Part shown: positions 1 through 7,881 of the stretch, in pieces
Layout: every line of letters starts with the position of its first letter
Numbering within the stretch: position 1 is the stretch's first letter
Assembly: GCA_016213505.1 (NCBI GenBank)
Contig: JACRAF010000017.1
Coordinates: 1-64,000, forward strand
DNA: 64,000 bases
Origin: Devosia nanyangense
GTDB taxonomy: Bacteria; Pseudomonadota; Alphaproteobacteria; Rhizobiales; Devosiaceae
Direction: 5' to 3'
Notes under the pieces: generated by a model
Told to the model about the DNA's origin: nothing
Seen by the model: the letters and a program-made list of their open reading frames with translations, nothing else
Databases searched by the model: none
Program-made: the position numbers and the translations under genes

Positions 1-1
1 C

Positions 2-46
2 ACGACGGGACCCAACAGCTACGGGCCCGACCCGCTGCAGGGCTGA
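2..46 (+). CDS. C-terminal end of an upstream gene, probably a DUF805 membrane protein (partial)
   Basis: The frame ending in TGA at 44-46 reads TTGPNSYGPDPLQG. A Gly-Pro-Asn-x-Tyr-Gly-Pro-Asp-Pro ending is typical, from memory, of DUF805 small membrane proteins. Only 14 residues are inside the window, so the identity is an inference from the tail alone. The dapE start follows 14 bases after the stop, so the two genes may be co-transcribed. Confidence 0.45.
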   Translation, partial: TTGPNSYGPDPLQG

Positions 47-60
47 GCACAGGACGGGAT

Positions 61-1212
61 ATGGCAACCGGACCATCGGCGGCCGATCCCGTCGCACTGC
101 TCAAGGACCTGATCCGCTGCCCGTCGGTGACACCGGCCGAGGCGGGGGTGTTCGACGTGCTCGAGCGCGCCCTCAGCCCGCTCGGCTTCACCATCACCCG
201 ACACCGCTTCGAGGGCGGCGGATCGTATCCCGTCGACAATCTGTTCGCGACGCGAGGCACCTCCGGTCCGCACCTGCTTTTCGCCGGCCACACCGACGTC
301 GTGCCGCCGGGGGACCGGGCGCTGTGGACCCACGATCCGTTCGGCGCCGAGATCGCCGGCGGCATCCTCTACGGCCGCGGCGCCTCCGACATGAAATCCG
401 GCATTGCCGCGTTCGTCGCGGCGCTGGCCTCCGCCCCCGCGACCGGCCGCATCTCGCTCGCCATCACCAATGACGAAGAAGCCGACGGCATCAACGGTAC
501 GGCGAAACTGATGGAATGGGCGGCAGCCGAAGGCCACCGCTTCGATTTCGCCATCGTCGGCGAACCGAGCGCCACGGCGCGGGTCGGCGACTCGATCAAG
601 ATCGGCCGACGCGGCTCGCTCAACGCCCGCATCACGGTCACCGGCATCCAGGGCCACGTCGCCTATCCGCAGAAGGCGCTGAACCCCCTGCCGGTGGCGG
701 CGGCGCTGGTCACTGCGCTCACCGGCAAGCTCGATGATGGCAGCGAACACTTTCCGCCCTCGAACCTCGAGTTCACCTCGATCGACGTCGGCAACAAGGT
801 TACGAACGTCATTCCGGCCGCCGTGACCCTCGCCTTCAATGTCCGCTACAACGACAAGTGGACGCCCGAGACCCTCGAGGCGGCAATCCGCGACGGTATC
901 GGGGCCCAGGACGCGGCGGGGACGACCATCGAGCTCACGGTCCCCCGCGTCCATTCACGCTCGTTCCTGTCCCCCACCTCCGGCGCGGTGAACCTGCTGG
1001 CCGACGTCATCGCCGAAGCCACCGGCAAGCGTCCCGAATTCTCGACCGCCGGCGGCACGTCGGACGCGCGCTTCATCGCGCAATACTGCCCGGTGGTCGA
1101 GTGCGGCCTGCCCGGCCCGACCATGCACAAAGCCGACGAGCAGGTCGTGCTCGCCGACCTCGAGGCGCTGACCGCGCTCTATGCGGCGTTCCTCCGCCGC
1201 TATTTCGCGTGA
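61..1212 (+). CDS. dapE: Succinyl-diaminopimelate desuccinylase
   Basis: M20-family zinc peptidase that hydrolyses N-succinyl-LL-2,6-diaminopimelate in lysine and peptidoglycan precursor synthesis; cytoplasmic. The 383-residue length matches the family. The first metal-binding motif AGHTDVVPPGD places His77. The bridging Asp110 lies in GRGASDMKSG, the catalytic Glu is in TNDEEADG, and the C-terminal metal His is in TMHKADE. The dimerisation domain lies between these motifs. The stop codon overlaps the GTG start of the next gene by four bases, which suggests translational coupling. Confidence 0.95.
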   Translation: MATGPSAADPVALLKDLIRCPSVTPAEAGVFDVLERALSPLGFTITRHRFEGGGSYPVDNLFATRGTSGPHLLFAGHTDVVPPGDRALWTHDPFGAEIAGGILYGRGASDMKSGIAAFVAALASAPATGRISLAITNDEEADGINGTAKLMEWAAAEGHRFDFAIVGEPSATARVGDSIKIGRRGSLNARITVTGIQGHVAYPQKALNPLPVAAALVTALTGKLDDGSEHFPPSNLEFTSIDVGNKVTNVIPAAVTLAFNVRYNDKWTPETLEAAIRDGIGAQDAAGTTIELTVPRVHSRSFLSPTSGAVNLLADVIAEATGKRPEFSTAGGTSDARFIAQYCPVVECGLPGPTMHKADEQVVLADLEALTALYAAFLRRYFA

Positions 1213-1769
1213 ACCCGCTCGCCGACCTCGCCGATTCGCTGCGCGGCTGGGGCGAGTTGCTTACCGGCAAGCCCGACGCCGGCCGGTATTTCCGCACCAC
1301 CGCCAGCGGCATCGCCGTCGCCGCAGGCTATTTCGTCCTGGCGCTCCTGTTCAGTGTCGCCGCGCAGTCGGCCGGGGCGGGCATGCCGGATCTCGCGCAG
1401 GTGGTGTTCGGGCTGCTCGCGCAGGCGGCGACCATCGCGGCCCTCGGCATCGCCATGGCGCAGACGCTGCGCTTCCTCAATATCGGCGTGCCACTGACGA
1501 CCCTGCTCGTCCCTGCCCTCTACGCCCTTGCCTACAGCTTCGCCCTTGCCTACAGCTTCGCCCTCGCCGTCCCGCTGCTGCTGGTCGGGCCGGGCGCGGG
1601 CCTCATCGCGCTGGTCCTGCTCGGCGTCATGCTCTACCGGCTCGGGCGCGGGCTGGCGGGCATGACGCGGGGCGTCGCCGCCGCCTTCGCGGTGCTCTGC
1701 GTCTTAGTCCTTGTGGCGGTGCCCAACGCCCTCTACATGCTGGTCAGCCTCCTCCCCCCGGCCGCCTGA
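1209..1769 (+). CDS. Small multi-pass membrane protein, first of a related tandem pair
   Basis: 186 residues from the GTG at 1209, which overlaps the dapE stop (GTGA). The protein begins MNPLADLADSLRGWGELL and has about four or five hydrophobic segments. Its N-terminal region (a LxGKPDAGRYF block, then a hydrophobic stretch) matches the next gene ([11 protein letters not shown]), so the two look like diverged duplicates. The layout recalls Yip1-like membrane proteins, but I cannot assign a function. An in-frame 18-base tandem duplication gives ALAYSFALAYSF inside a membrane segment. Confidence 0.75.
   Translation: MNPLADLADSLRGWGELLTGKPDAGRYFRTTASGIAVAAGYFVLALLFSVAAQSAGAGMPDLAQVVFGLLAQAATIAALGIAMAQTLRFLNIGVPLTTLLVPALYALAYSFALAYSFALAVPLLLVGPGAGLIALVLLGVMLYRLGRGLAGMTRGVAAAFAVLCVLVLVAVPNALYMLVSLLPPAA
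1524..1559 (+). repeat. Perfect 18-base tandem duplication inside a membrane segment
   Basis: The unit gcccttgcctacagcttc occurs at 1524-1541 and again at 1542-1559 with no mismatch. It encodes ALAYSF twice, lengthening a predicted transmembrane stretch by six residues. The identity of the copies, including third codon positions, suggests a recent slippage event. Confidence 0.9.
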
Positions 1770-1781
1770 ACGAGAATTCCC

Positions 1782-2363
1782 GTGTCGCAGCAATCGACGT
1801 TCCTCGAAGAGCTGATGGCCGCCGGGCGCGGCGTCATCGGCCTCTTGATCGGCAACCGGCAGGCGGGCAGCTATTTCGATTTCAGCTATCGCGGCCTCGC
1901 CGGCAGCTTCATCGCCTTTCTCGCCGTCACCGGGCTCAACGCCGTCCTGCCGGTCGTGCTCGGCATCAAGGATCCCGGCGGCATCGGCCGCGCCATCCTC
2001 ATGGTCGCCATCCTCTTCGTCCTGCAGCTGGCGTTCTCGGCGATCGTCCTCAGGCAGCTGAAGCGGCTCGACGGGCTGGTGCCCTATGTCGTCGCCGACA
2101 ACTGGGCGACGTTCTTTCTGACGCTGATCTCGGGGGGGCTCGCCGCCGCCGGCATCAACGGCGATGCGGTGCTGATTGTGCTGGGCATCGTGGTGATCGT
2201 CATCGAGGTCAACATCGCGCGGCTGATCGTGACGCTCAGCCCGCTGCAGATCGCCATGTTCCTGATCGCCCAGCTGGTCGGCGTTTCGATCGGGCTCGCC
2301 ATCATCGGCCTTGCCTTCCCGCTGCCGCCGGACGTTGCGGCTCAGCTCGCCTCGCTGTCGTAG
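1782..2363 (+). CDS. Small multi-pass membrane protein, second of the tandem pair
   Basis: 193 residues from a GTG start 12 bases after the previous stop. About four or five hydrophobic segments are visible, one ending [21 protein letters not shown]. The N-terminal [12 protein letters not shown] block corresponds to LLTGKPDAGRYF in the upstream protein. The 3' end overlaps the 3' end of truA on the other strand by 22 bases. No catalytic motif was seen. The function is unknown, and a role tied to dapE or the envelope would be speculation. Confidence 0.75.
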   Translation: MSQQSTFLEELMAAGRGVIGLLIGNRQAGSYFDFSYRGLAGSFIAFLAVTGLNAVLPVVLGIKDPGGIGRAILMVAILFVLQLAFSAIVLRQLKRLDGLVPYVVADNWATFFLTLISGGLAAAGINGDAVLIVLGIVVIVIEVNIARLIVTLSPLQIAMFLIAQLVGVSIGLAIIGLAFPLPPDVAAQLASLS

Positions 2364-3094
2364 TCGACCCTGACGAGATAGAGCCCCTCGGGCGGCGCCA
2401 GCGGTCCGCAGTGCGAACGGTCCCTGGCGTCGAGCGCCGCCCGGAACTGCCGCGGGCTCCACTTGCCCTCGCCGACAAGTTTCAGCGACCCCACCATCGA
2501 GCGCACCTGCGAGTGGAGAAAGCTCCGCGCCGAGGCGCGCACGACGATCATCTCGCCCTCGCGGCTCACATCGAGCCGGTCGAGGGTTTTTTCCGGCGAT
2601 TTCGCCTGGCACTCGGCGGCGCGAAAGGTCGAAAAATCGTGCTTGCCGAGGATCAGCTGCGCCGCCGCATGCATCGGCTCGGCGTCGAGAGCCATAGGGC
2701 AGTGCCAGACGCGGAACTGGTCGAGCGCCGGCCGGCTGCGGCGGTTGAGGATGCGGTATTCGTAGTGCCGCGCCCTCGCCGAGAACCGCGCCTCGAAACC
2801 GTCGGGCACGGCGGTGCAAGCGACGATCGCCACCGGATGCGGCTTGGTATGAAAGTTCAGCGCCTCGCGGATGCGAAACGGGTCCCACGCGCGGCTCAGA
2901 TCGAAGCTGACCACCTGCCCCAGCGCATGCACGCCCGCGTCGGTGCGCCCCGCCGCCTGCACCGCGACGGTCTCGCCCGACATCTTGGCGATGGCCTCCT
3001 CGACCACCTGCTGCACCGACAGAATTCCCGCCTGCCGCTGCCAGCCGGCGAACGGCGTTCCATCGTATTCGAGGATGAGCCTATAGCGGCGCAC
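2342..3094 (-). CDS. truA: tRNA pseudouridine(38-40) synthase TruA
   Basis: Converts uridines 38, 39 and 40 of the anticodon stem to pseudouridine. At 250 residues it is full length. The N-terminus [19 protein letters not shown] is a family signature and the catalytic Asp52 lies in [15 protein letters not shown]. It follows fmt on the minus strand with a one-base overlap (its start and the fmt stop share position 3094), so it belongs to a def-fmt-truA translation gene group. Confidence 0.96.
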   Translation of the reverse strand: MRRYRLILEYDGTPFAGWQRQAGILSVQQVVEEAIAKMSGETVAVQAAGRTDAGVHALGQVVSFDLSRAWDPFRIREALNFHTKPHPVAIVACTAVPDGFEARFSARARHYEYRILNRRSRPALDQFRVWHCPMALDAEPMHAAAQLILGKHDFSTFRAAECQAKSPEKTLDRLDVSREGEMIVVRASARSFLHSQVRSMVGSLKLVGEGKWSPRQFRAALDARDRSHCGPLAPPEGLYLVRVDYDSEAS

Positions 3095-4014
3095 TAGCTC
3101 GCCCTCTCCGGCAGCGGACCCGCGCCGCGCAAAAACGTCGCGGCGTCCATCGCGGACTTGCCCTCGCGCTGCACCAGCGTCAGCTTCACCGCTCCCTCAC
3201 CGCAGGCGACGGTGAGGTCGGGCAGGATCGTTCCCGGGGCACCGCTGCCTTCGGCCCGCGTCGAGCGCAGGGCCTTGATCCGCACGGCCTGGCCGCCGAG
3301 CGTCAGCTCGAACCAGGCGCCGGGGAACGGCGACATGCCGCGAATGAGGTTGTGCACCTCGGCCGCGGGTTTCGCCCAATCGATCCGCGCCTCGGATTTC
3401 TCGATCTTTTTGGCGTAGGTCGCGCCGGCGTCGGGCTGCGGCGTGAAGGTGAGCGAACCGCGTTCCAGCGCGGCGAGCGACCGGCCCATCAGATCCGCGC
3501 CGACCAGCATCATCTTGTCGTGGAGCTCGCCCGTGGTCATGTCGGGGTCGATCGGCATCTCGTCGGCGAGCGCCACGGGACCCGTATCGAGCCCCTCGTC
3601 CATCCGCATCACCATGACGCCGGTGCGCTTGTCGCCCGCCAGCACCGCGCGCTGGATCGGCGCCGCGCCGCGCCAGCGCGGCAGCAGCGAACCGTGGAGG
3701 TTGAGGCAGCCGAGGCGCGGCGCATCGAGAATCGGCTTGGGCAGGATCAGCCCATAGGCCACCACCACCGCGACGTCGGCGTCGAACGCCGCGAACGCCG
3801 CCTGCTCGTCCTCGTTGCGCAGCGATTTTGGCGTGTGCACCGGGATGCCGAAGCCCTCGGCGGCGACATGCACCGGCGACTTGCGCTCGGCCTGCCCGCG
3901 ACCGGCCGGTTTCGGCGCACGGGTGTAGACGGCGACCACCTCGTGGCCGGCCGAGACGATCTCGGTGAAGGCAGGCACCGCGAATTCCGGCGTGCCCATG
4001 AAGATGATTTTCAC
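3094..4014 (-). CDS. fmt: Methionyl-tRNA formyltransferase
   Basis: Formylates the initiator Met-tRNA with 10-formyltetrahydrofolate. 306 residues, the usual length. The N-terminus [15 protein letters not shown] starts the Rossmann domain. The active-site region reads [17 protein letters not shown], with the catalytic His retained. The C-terminal OB-like domain follows from about residue 205. It sits between def and truA, which is a common arrangement. A palindromic repeat of about 60 bases separates it from def. Confidence 0.96.
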   Translation of the reverse strand: MKIIFMGTPEFAVPAFTEIVSAGHEVVAVYTRAPKPAGRGQAERKSPVHVAAEGFGIPVHTPKSLRNEDEQAAFAAFDADVAVVVAYGLILPKPILDAPRLGCLNLHGSLLPRWRGAAPIQRAVLAGDKRTGVMVMRMDEGLDTGPVALADEMPIDPDMTTGELHDKMMLVGADLMGRSLAALERGSLTFTPQPDAGATYAKKIEKSEARIDWAKPAAEVHNLIRGMSPFPGAWFELTLGGQAVRIKALRSTRAEGSGAPGTILPDLTVACGEGAVKLTLVQREGKSAMDAATFLRGAGPLPERAS

Positions 4015-4080
4015 TTGCGCCTCAGCCTTTCCAACTCAGCCTCGGCTCGATGGCTGGCAGCAAAACCAGATGCCGCCCAC

Positions 4081-4140
4081 CCCTCATCCGTCTGCTTCGC
4101 AGCCACCTTCTCCCACAAGGGAGAAGGAAATCCCGACTGA
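4081..4140. repeat. Intergenic palindromic element, short copy
   Basis: The stretch contains ccctcatccg followed by the hairpin ccttctcccacaagggagaagg (core arms CCTTCTCCC and GGGAGAAGG). Related, longer copies lie at 43831-43959 and 45843-46013. It fills the gap between def and fmt and could form a stem in the transcript. Similar elements are abundant in Hyphomicrobiales genomes as far as I recall. Confidence 0.8.
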
Positions 4141-4152
4141 CAACGCCGAGGG

Positions 4153-4674
4153 TCAGCTCGCCTTCTTGCTCAGCCGCTCGGCCTTCTGGAACTTCTTCAG
4201 CACGCGGTCGCGTTTCAGCCGCGACAGATAGTCGATGTAGAGCACGCCATCGAGTTGGTCGAGTTCGTGCTGGATGCAGATGGCGAAGCGGTCCTTGGCG
4301 TCGGTCTCGACGAGCTTGCCGTCGAGATCGGTGTAGCGGACCGTGATTTCGGCCGGCCGCTCGACGTCGTAGTAGATCTCGGGGATCGACAGGCACCCCT
4401 CCTCGGTGGTCACCGTCTCGTCCGAGTATCTCAGGATTTCCGGGTTGATCATCACCACCGGGGCCTTGGGCTCGCCCTCCTTGGCGAGGTCCATCACCAC
4501 GATGCGCCGGAGCTCGCCGATCTGCGGCGCCGCCAGCCCGATGCCGGGCGCGTCGTACATGGTCTCGAGCATGTCGGCCGCGAGCTGCCGGATCGCCTCG
4601 TCGACCTTTTCGATCGGATCGGCGACGGTGCGCAGGCGCGCATCGGGCAGCACGAGGATTTCGCGTTTCGCCAT
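4153..4674 (-). CDS. def: Peptide deformylase with an altered metal-binding motif
   Basis: Removes the N-formyl group from nascent proteins. 173 residues with all three family motifs: [11 protein letters not shown] (43-53), EEGCLSIP (91-98, metal ligand Cys94) and a third motif reading QHELDQLDG (135-143). The usual third motif is HExDH, so His136 and Glu137 are kept, but residue 140, the third metal ligand, is Gln (codon CAA, 4255-4257). In the E. coli enzyme the three ligands are Cys90, His132 and His136. The gene lies upstream of fmt, the normal housekeeping position. Either the protein tolerates Gln, another def exists elsewhere, or the base is an error. Confidence 0.93.
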   Translation of the reverse strand: MAKREILVLPDARLRTVADPIEKVDEAIRQLAADMLETMYDAPGIGLAAPQIGELRRIVVMDLAKEGEPKAPVVMINPEILRYSDETVTTEEGCLSIPEIYYDVERPAEITVRYTDLDGKLVETDAKDRFAICIQHELDQLDGVLYIDYLSRLKRDRVLKKFQKAERLSKKAS

Positions 4675-4775
4675 CGGAGCGATGCCTTCCCTAGGGTTCC
4701 GGGCTCAATATGGTATTTCGCGGCGCCGGGTCAACTGCGGAACAAATCGGAAACCGAATCGGATAGACTGGCGCC

Positions 4776-5930
4776 ATGGACAAAGTGCTCTTCCGCCTCG
4801 GCGATATCGCCGTCACGCTCGAGATGGCGCTCTATGCCGCCGTGGCGGTGGTCGCGGCGCTGCTCGTCGCGCTGGTGGTGATTTCCGTACGCGGCGCCCG
4901 GCAGCGGGCGGCGGATGCGGCGCAGGCCGATGCCCGGGCGCGCCAGGCCGAGCGGCATCTGGCGCAGATGCTGCAGGTGCAGAGCGAAATGACCGGCCGC
5001 ATGCAGACCATGGCCGAAATCTTCGGCACCCGCACCTCGACGCTCGAAAAGATCGTCGGCGACCGGCTGGAGTCGCAGGGCCAGCGCGTCGGCCAGGCGA
5101 TCGAGGCGGCAAACAAGAAGAGCGAAGAGTCCCTCAAGAACCTCGGCGAACGGCTCGCCGTCATCGACCGGGCGCAGGCCAACATCACCTCGCTGAGCAA
5201 GGACGTGGTGTCGCTGCAGTCGATCCTCTCTAACAAGCAGACCCGCGGCGCCTTCGGCCAGGGCCGTATGGAGGCGATCGTCGGCGACGGCCTCGCCAGC
5301 GGCGGCTACGCCTTCCAGTATACGCTCTCCAACAACAGCCGGCCGGACTGCGTGATCTTCATGCCCAACGGCGCGCCGCCCTTGGTGATCGACGCGAAAT
5401 TCCCGCTCGAGAGCTGGCAGCGGCTGGGTAACGCGGCCGGTCCCGACGAGCACCGGCTCGCGGCGCTGGCGTTCCGCAAGGACATGCAGGTCCACGTCAA
5501 CGCGATCTCGGAGAAATACCTGATCGCCGGGGAAACGCAGGACACCGCCTTTCTGTTCGTGCCGTCGGAATCGATCTTCGCGGACATCCACGAGCACTTC
5601 GAGGACGTGGTACAGCGCGCCAGCCGGGCGCGTGTCGTCGTCGTCTCCCCCTCCCTGCTGATGCTGTCGATCCAGGTGGTGCAGGCGCTGCTGCGCGACG
5701 TGCGCATCCGTGAGGAAGCCCACAAGATCCAGAAGGAAGTGCTGGAACTGCTCAACGATGTCGGCCGGCTCGACGATCGGGTAAAGGCGCTGCAGAAGCA
5801 CTTCACCCAGGCCAACTCCGATATCGGCGACATCCTCACTTCGTCCGGCAAGGTCGCCCGCCGCGGCGAGCGCATCGCCGCGATGGAGTTCGAGGACACG
5901 CCCGAACCGCAGCGCCTCGCCGGGGAATAG
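4776..5930 (+). CDS. rmuC: DNA recombination protein RmuC
   Basis: 384 residues. There is an N-terminal membrane anchor (about residues 13-34, ALYAAVAVVAALLVALVVIS), then a coiled-coil region to about residue 150, then the RmuC nuclease-like domain with FGQGRMEAIVGDGL and VIDAKFPLESW. The Asp/Lys pair in VIDAKFP resembles a PD-(D/E)xK core. RmuC limits recombination at inverted repeats in E. coli. It is divergent from def, with about 100 bases between them. Confidence 0.92.
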   Translation: MDKVLFRLGDIAVTLEMALYAAVAVVAALLVALVVISVRGARQRAADAAQADARARQAERHLAQMLQVQSEMTGRMQTMAEIFGTRTSTLEKIVGDRLESQGQRVGQAIEAANKKSEESLKNLGERLAVIDRAQANITSLSKDVVSLQSILSNKQTRGAFGQGRMEAIVGDGLASGGYAFQYTLSNNSRPDCVIFMPNGAPPLVIDAKFPLESWQRLGNAAGPDEHRLAALAFRKDMQVHVNAISEKYLIAGETQDTAFLFVPSESIFADIHEHFEDVVQRASRARVVVVSPSLLMLSIQVVQALLRDVRIREEAHKIQKEVLELLNDVGRLDDRVKALQKHFTQANSDIGDILTSSGKVARRGERIAAMEFEDTPEPQRLAGE

Positions 5931-6263
5931 CTAGAGGACGAAGTCCCATTTCGTCAGGCTGACCAATCCGTGCAGCTCGATCGAAAAGTCCGCGACGCCG
6001 TCGCCATCGATGTCGCCTGAGACGACCGTGCGGTCATTGACCGTGCCGGCGTTGTTCTGCTTGTCCCAGATGAGTTCTCCCTTGTGGTGACCAAAGGAGT
6101 GGCCTTCGGCGGCGATGAAGCTGAAGGCCTGGTTCCCCGACCCGATCTTGGCGTCGATGGTCGACAGGTCGATCTTGTCCGTCCCGTGCACGAAGTCGGC
6201 GATGATGTCCCGCTGCCCCAGGCTGAGGCCGATCTCGGCGACGCTGTTGAAGTCGAAGCGGTC
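5931..6263 (-). pseudogene. Truncated RTX / serralysin-type C-terminal domain (remnant)
   Basis: About 110 residues are recognisable, from DRFDFNSVAEIG to the terminal LTKWDFVL. They contain IIADFVHGTDKIDLS and GDIDGDGVADFSIELHG, the pattern of the M10 serralysin C-terminal domain that follows RTX repeats. The DFVL ending resembles type I secretion signals. Upstream the frame continues without repeats, catalytic domain or a believable start, so the 5' part of the gene has been lost. A full relative lies at 7882-9213. Confidence 0.7.
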
Positions 6264-6439
6264 TCCGGTTTGGCGGGTCTCCCCGGGACGCGCGCGCCGG
6301 CAGGCATTGGCGTGCCGGGCCGCGCGACTAGGCAGCGCCTCGGCGGGGAGTAACGCAGGACTCACAATCGGGTGAGTGTCATGCCATTGCCGCGCGCAGG
6401 CGGCTAACGTCCTCCGTTTCGAAACGTGAGGAAGTTGCG

Positions 6440-7330
6440 ATGGACGAGACCCGCACGACCCGGACACCGGCGGTCACCCAGGAGATGATTGCGCTCTACG
6501 ACGACTACACCCATCTGAGCCTCGACCGGCGCAGGTTCATGGACAATCTGGCCAAACTCGCCGGCTCGATGACCGCGGCGGCATCGATCGCCGGGCTGAT
6601 GGGCGCCGACGCCCAGGCGGCGGGCCTCTCTGCCGGGGACGATCCTACCCTCACCATCTCGACCGTCACCTATCCCGGCGCCAAGGGCACTATGTCGGGC
6701 TATCTGGCGGCGCCCAAAACCGGCGGACCGTTCCCGGCAGTGATCGTCATCCACGAGAACCGCGGGTTGGTCCCCCACATCAAGGACGTGGCCCGGCGCG
6801 TGGCGCTCGAGGGGTTCGTGGCGCTGGCCCCGGATTTTCTCTCCGATCAGGGCGGCACGCCCGCCGACGAGGACGCGGCGCGTAACATGTTCAGCGGGTT
6901 GACAGCCGAGGACGTCACCGCCAACGGCGTCGCCAGCATCGCCTATCTCAAGACTCTCGCCAATTCGACCGGCAAGGTCGGCGCCATCGGCTTTTGCTGG
7001 GGCGGCGGAGCGGTCAACAATCTGGCCGTCGCTTCGCCCGAGCTGATGGCGGCGGTGCCCTACTACGGCGCGCAGCCCAAGGCCGAGGACGTGGCCAGGA
7101 TCAAGGCCCGGATGATGGCGCATTACGGCGGGCTCGACACCCGCATCGATGCCGGAATTCCCGCTTTCGAGGCGGCGCTCAAGGCCAACAGCGTCGACCA
7201 CCAGATCTTCGTCTATGACGGCGCCAACCACGCCTTCAACAACGACACGGCGGCGGCGCGCTACGACAAGGCGGCAGCCCAGCTTGCCTGGTCGCGCACA
7301 ATTGCATTCCTCAAGGACACGCTGATCTAG
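6440..7330 (+). CDS. Dienelactone hydrolase family protein, probably Tat-exported
   Basis: 296 residues. A gaggaag ribosome site precedes the ATG at 6440. Residues about 27-60 look like a Tat signal (LSLDRRRFMDNLAKLAG, then a hydrophobic run ending AQA). The hydrolase domain has HENRGLVPHI, the nucleophile elbow GFCWGGG with Cys in place of Ser, the Asp in YGGLDTRID and the His in GANHAFNND. This is the Cys-Asp-His triad of dienelactone hydrolases. The substrate is unknown; many such proteins act on esters or lactones of aromatic breakdown. Confidence 0.88.
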   Translation: MDETRTTRTPAVTQEMIALYDDYTHLSLDRRRFMDNLAKLAGSMTAAASIAGLMGADAQAAGLSAGDDPTLTISTVTYPGAKGTMSGYLAAPKTGGPFPAVIVIHENRGLVPHIKDVARRVALEGFVALAPDFLSDQGGTPADEDAARNMFSGLTAEDVTANGVASIAYLKTLANSTGKVGAIGFCWGGGAVNNLAVASPELMAAVPYYGAQPKAEDVARIKARMMAHYGGLDTRIDAGIPAFEAALKANSVDHQIFVYDGANHAFNNDTAAARYDKAAAQLAWSRTIAFLKDTLI

Positions 7331-7381
7331 GAACTCGCCGGGGTCGGGCGCGTTGTTTCCTGTTGCGAGGAGGGCAATCCG

Positions 7382-7870
7382 ATGAGCAACGCCCATCCGG
7401 GCCGCATCATTCCACAGGATGTCGAACCCGAGGACGGGGGTGGCGAGATGCTGTCGGCGCTGCCGGTCAGCGAGGCCGAGATCGAGGAGCTGCTCTATGG
7501 CGACGACCGATCTGCCGCGGAGCGGGTTACGCGGCTGAAGGAACTGGCAGCCATCGTTCGCGATCAGCAACAGAGCGGGCTCGACAACCGCGACGTTGGC
7601 GCCCTGCTCGCCGGCATCGAGCAGGCCATCGCCCAGCTCAGCGACGACCTCGCCCGCGATCTCGACATCGTCGACGACACCACATCGATGGACGACGACC
7701 CGCTCGGCCATCGCGAGACGCTGTCGCCGGACTCCGACGAACTCGAGGAGATCGAGGCGGACGACAGGGCCTCGCTCCGCGATGGCACCGAGCCGCTCGA
7801 CGACGACGCGCTCGACCCCGAACAATGGGACAACGGCGACGGGCTCAATATCGATCGCGGGGTCAACTAG
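7382..7870 (+). CDS. Acidic hypothetical protein
   Basis: 162 residues, preceded by a strong gcgaggagg ribosome site. The protein is very acidic, especially the last 60 residues (for example SPDSDELEEIEADD and LDDDALDPEQWDNGDG). Residues about 28-100 are likely helical. No signal peptide, membrane segment or cysteine is visible. It lies between the hydrolase and the convergent RTX gene. Function not recognised. Confidence 0.65.
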   Translation: MSNAHPGRIIPQDVEPEDGGGEMLSALPVSEAEIEELLYGDDRSAAERVTRLKELAAIVRDQQQSGLDNRDVGALLAGIEQAIAQLSDDLARDLDIVDDTTSMDDDPLGHRETLSPDSDELEEIEADDRASLRDGTEPLDDDALDPEQWDNGDGLNIDRGVN

Positions 7871-7881
7871 GTCGCGATGCG

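Noticed and set aside
19..954. Long minus-strand open frame opposite dapE
   Set aside because: It is antisense to a well-supported gene, has Arg/Gly-rich shadow composition and no domain; typical of high-GC DNA.
1181..3097. 638-residue plus-strand open frame
   Set aside because: Runs through the membrane-protein pair and antisense to truA, with Arg-rich shadow sequence. The real genes have clear motifs in other frames.
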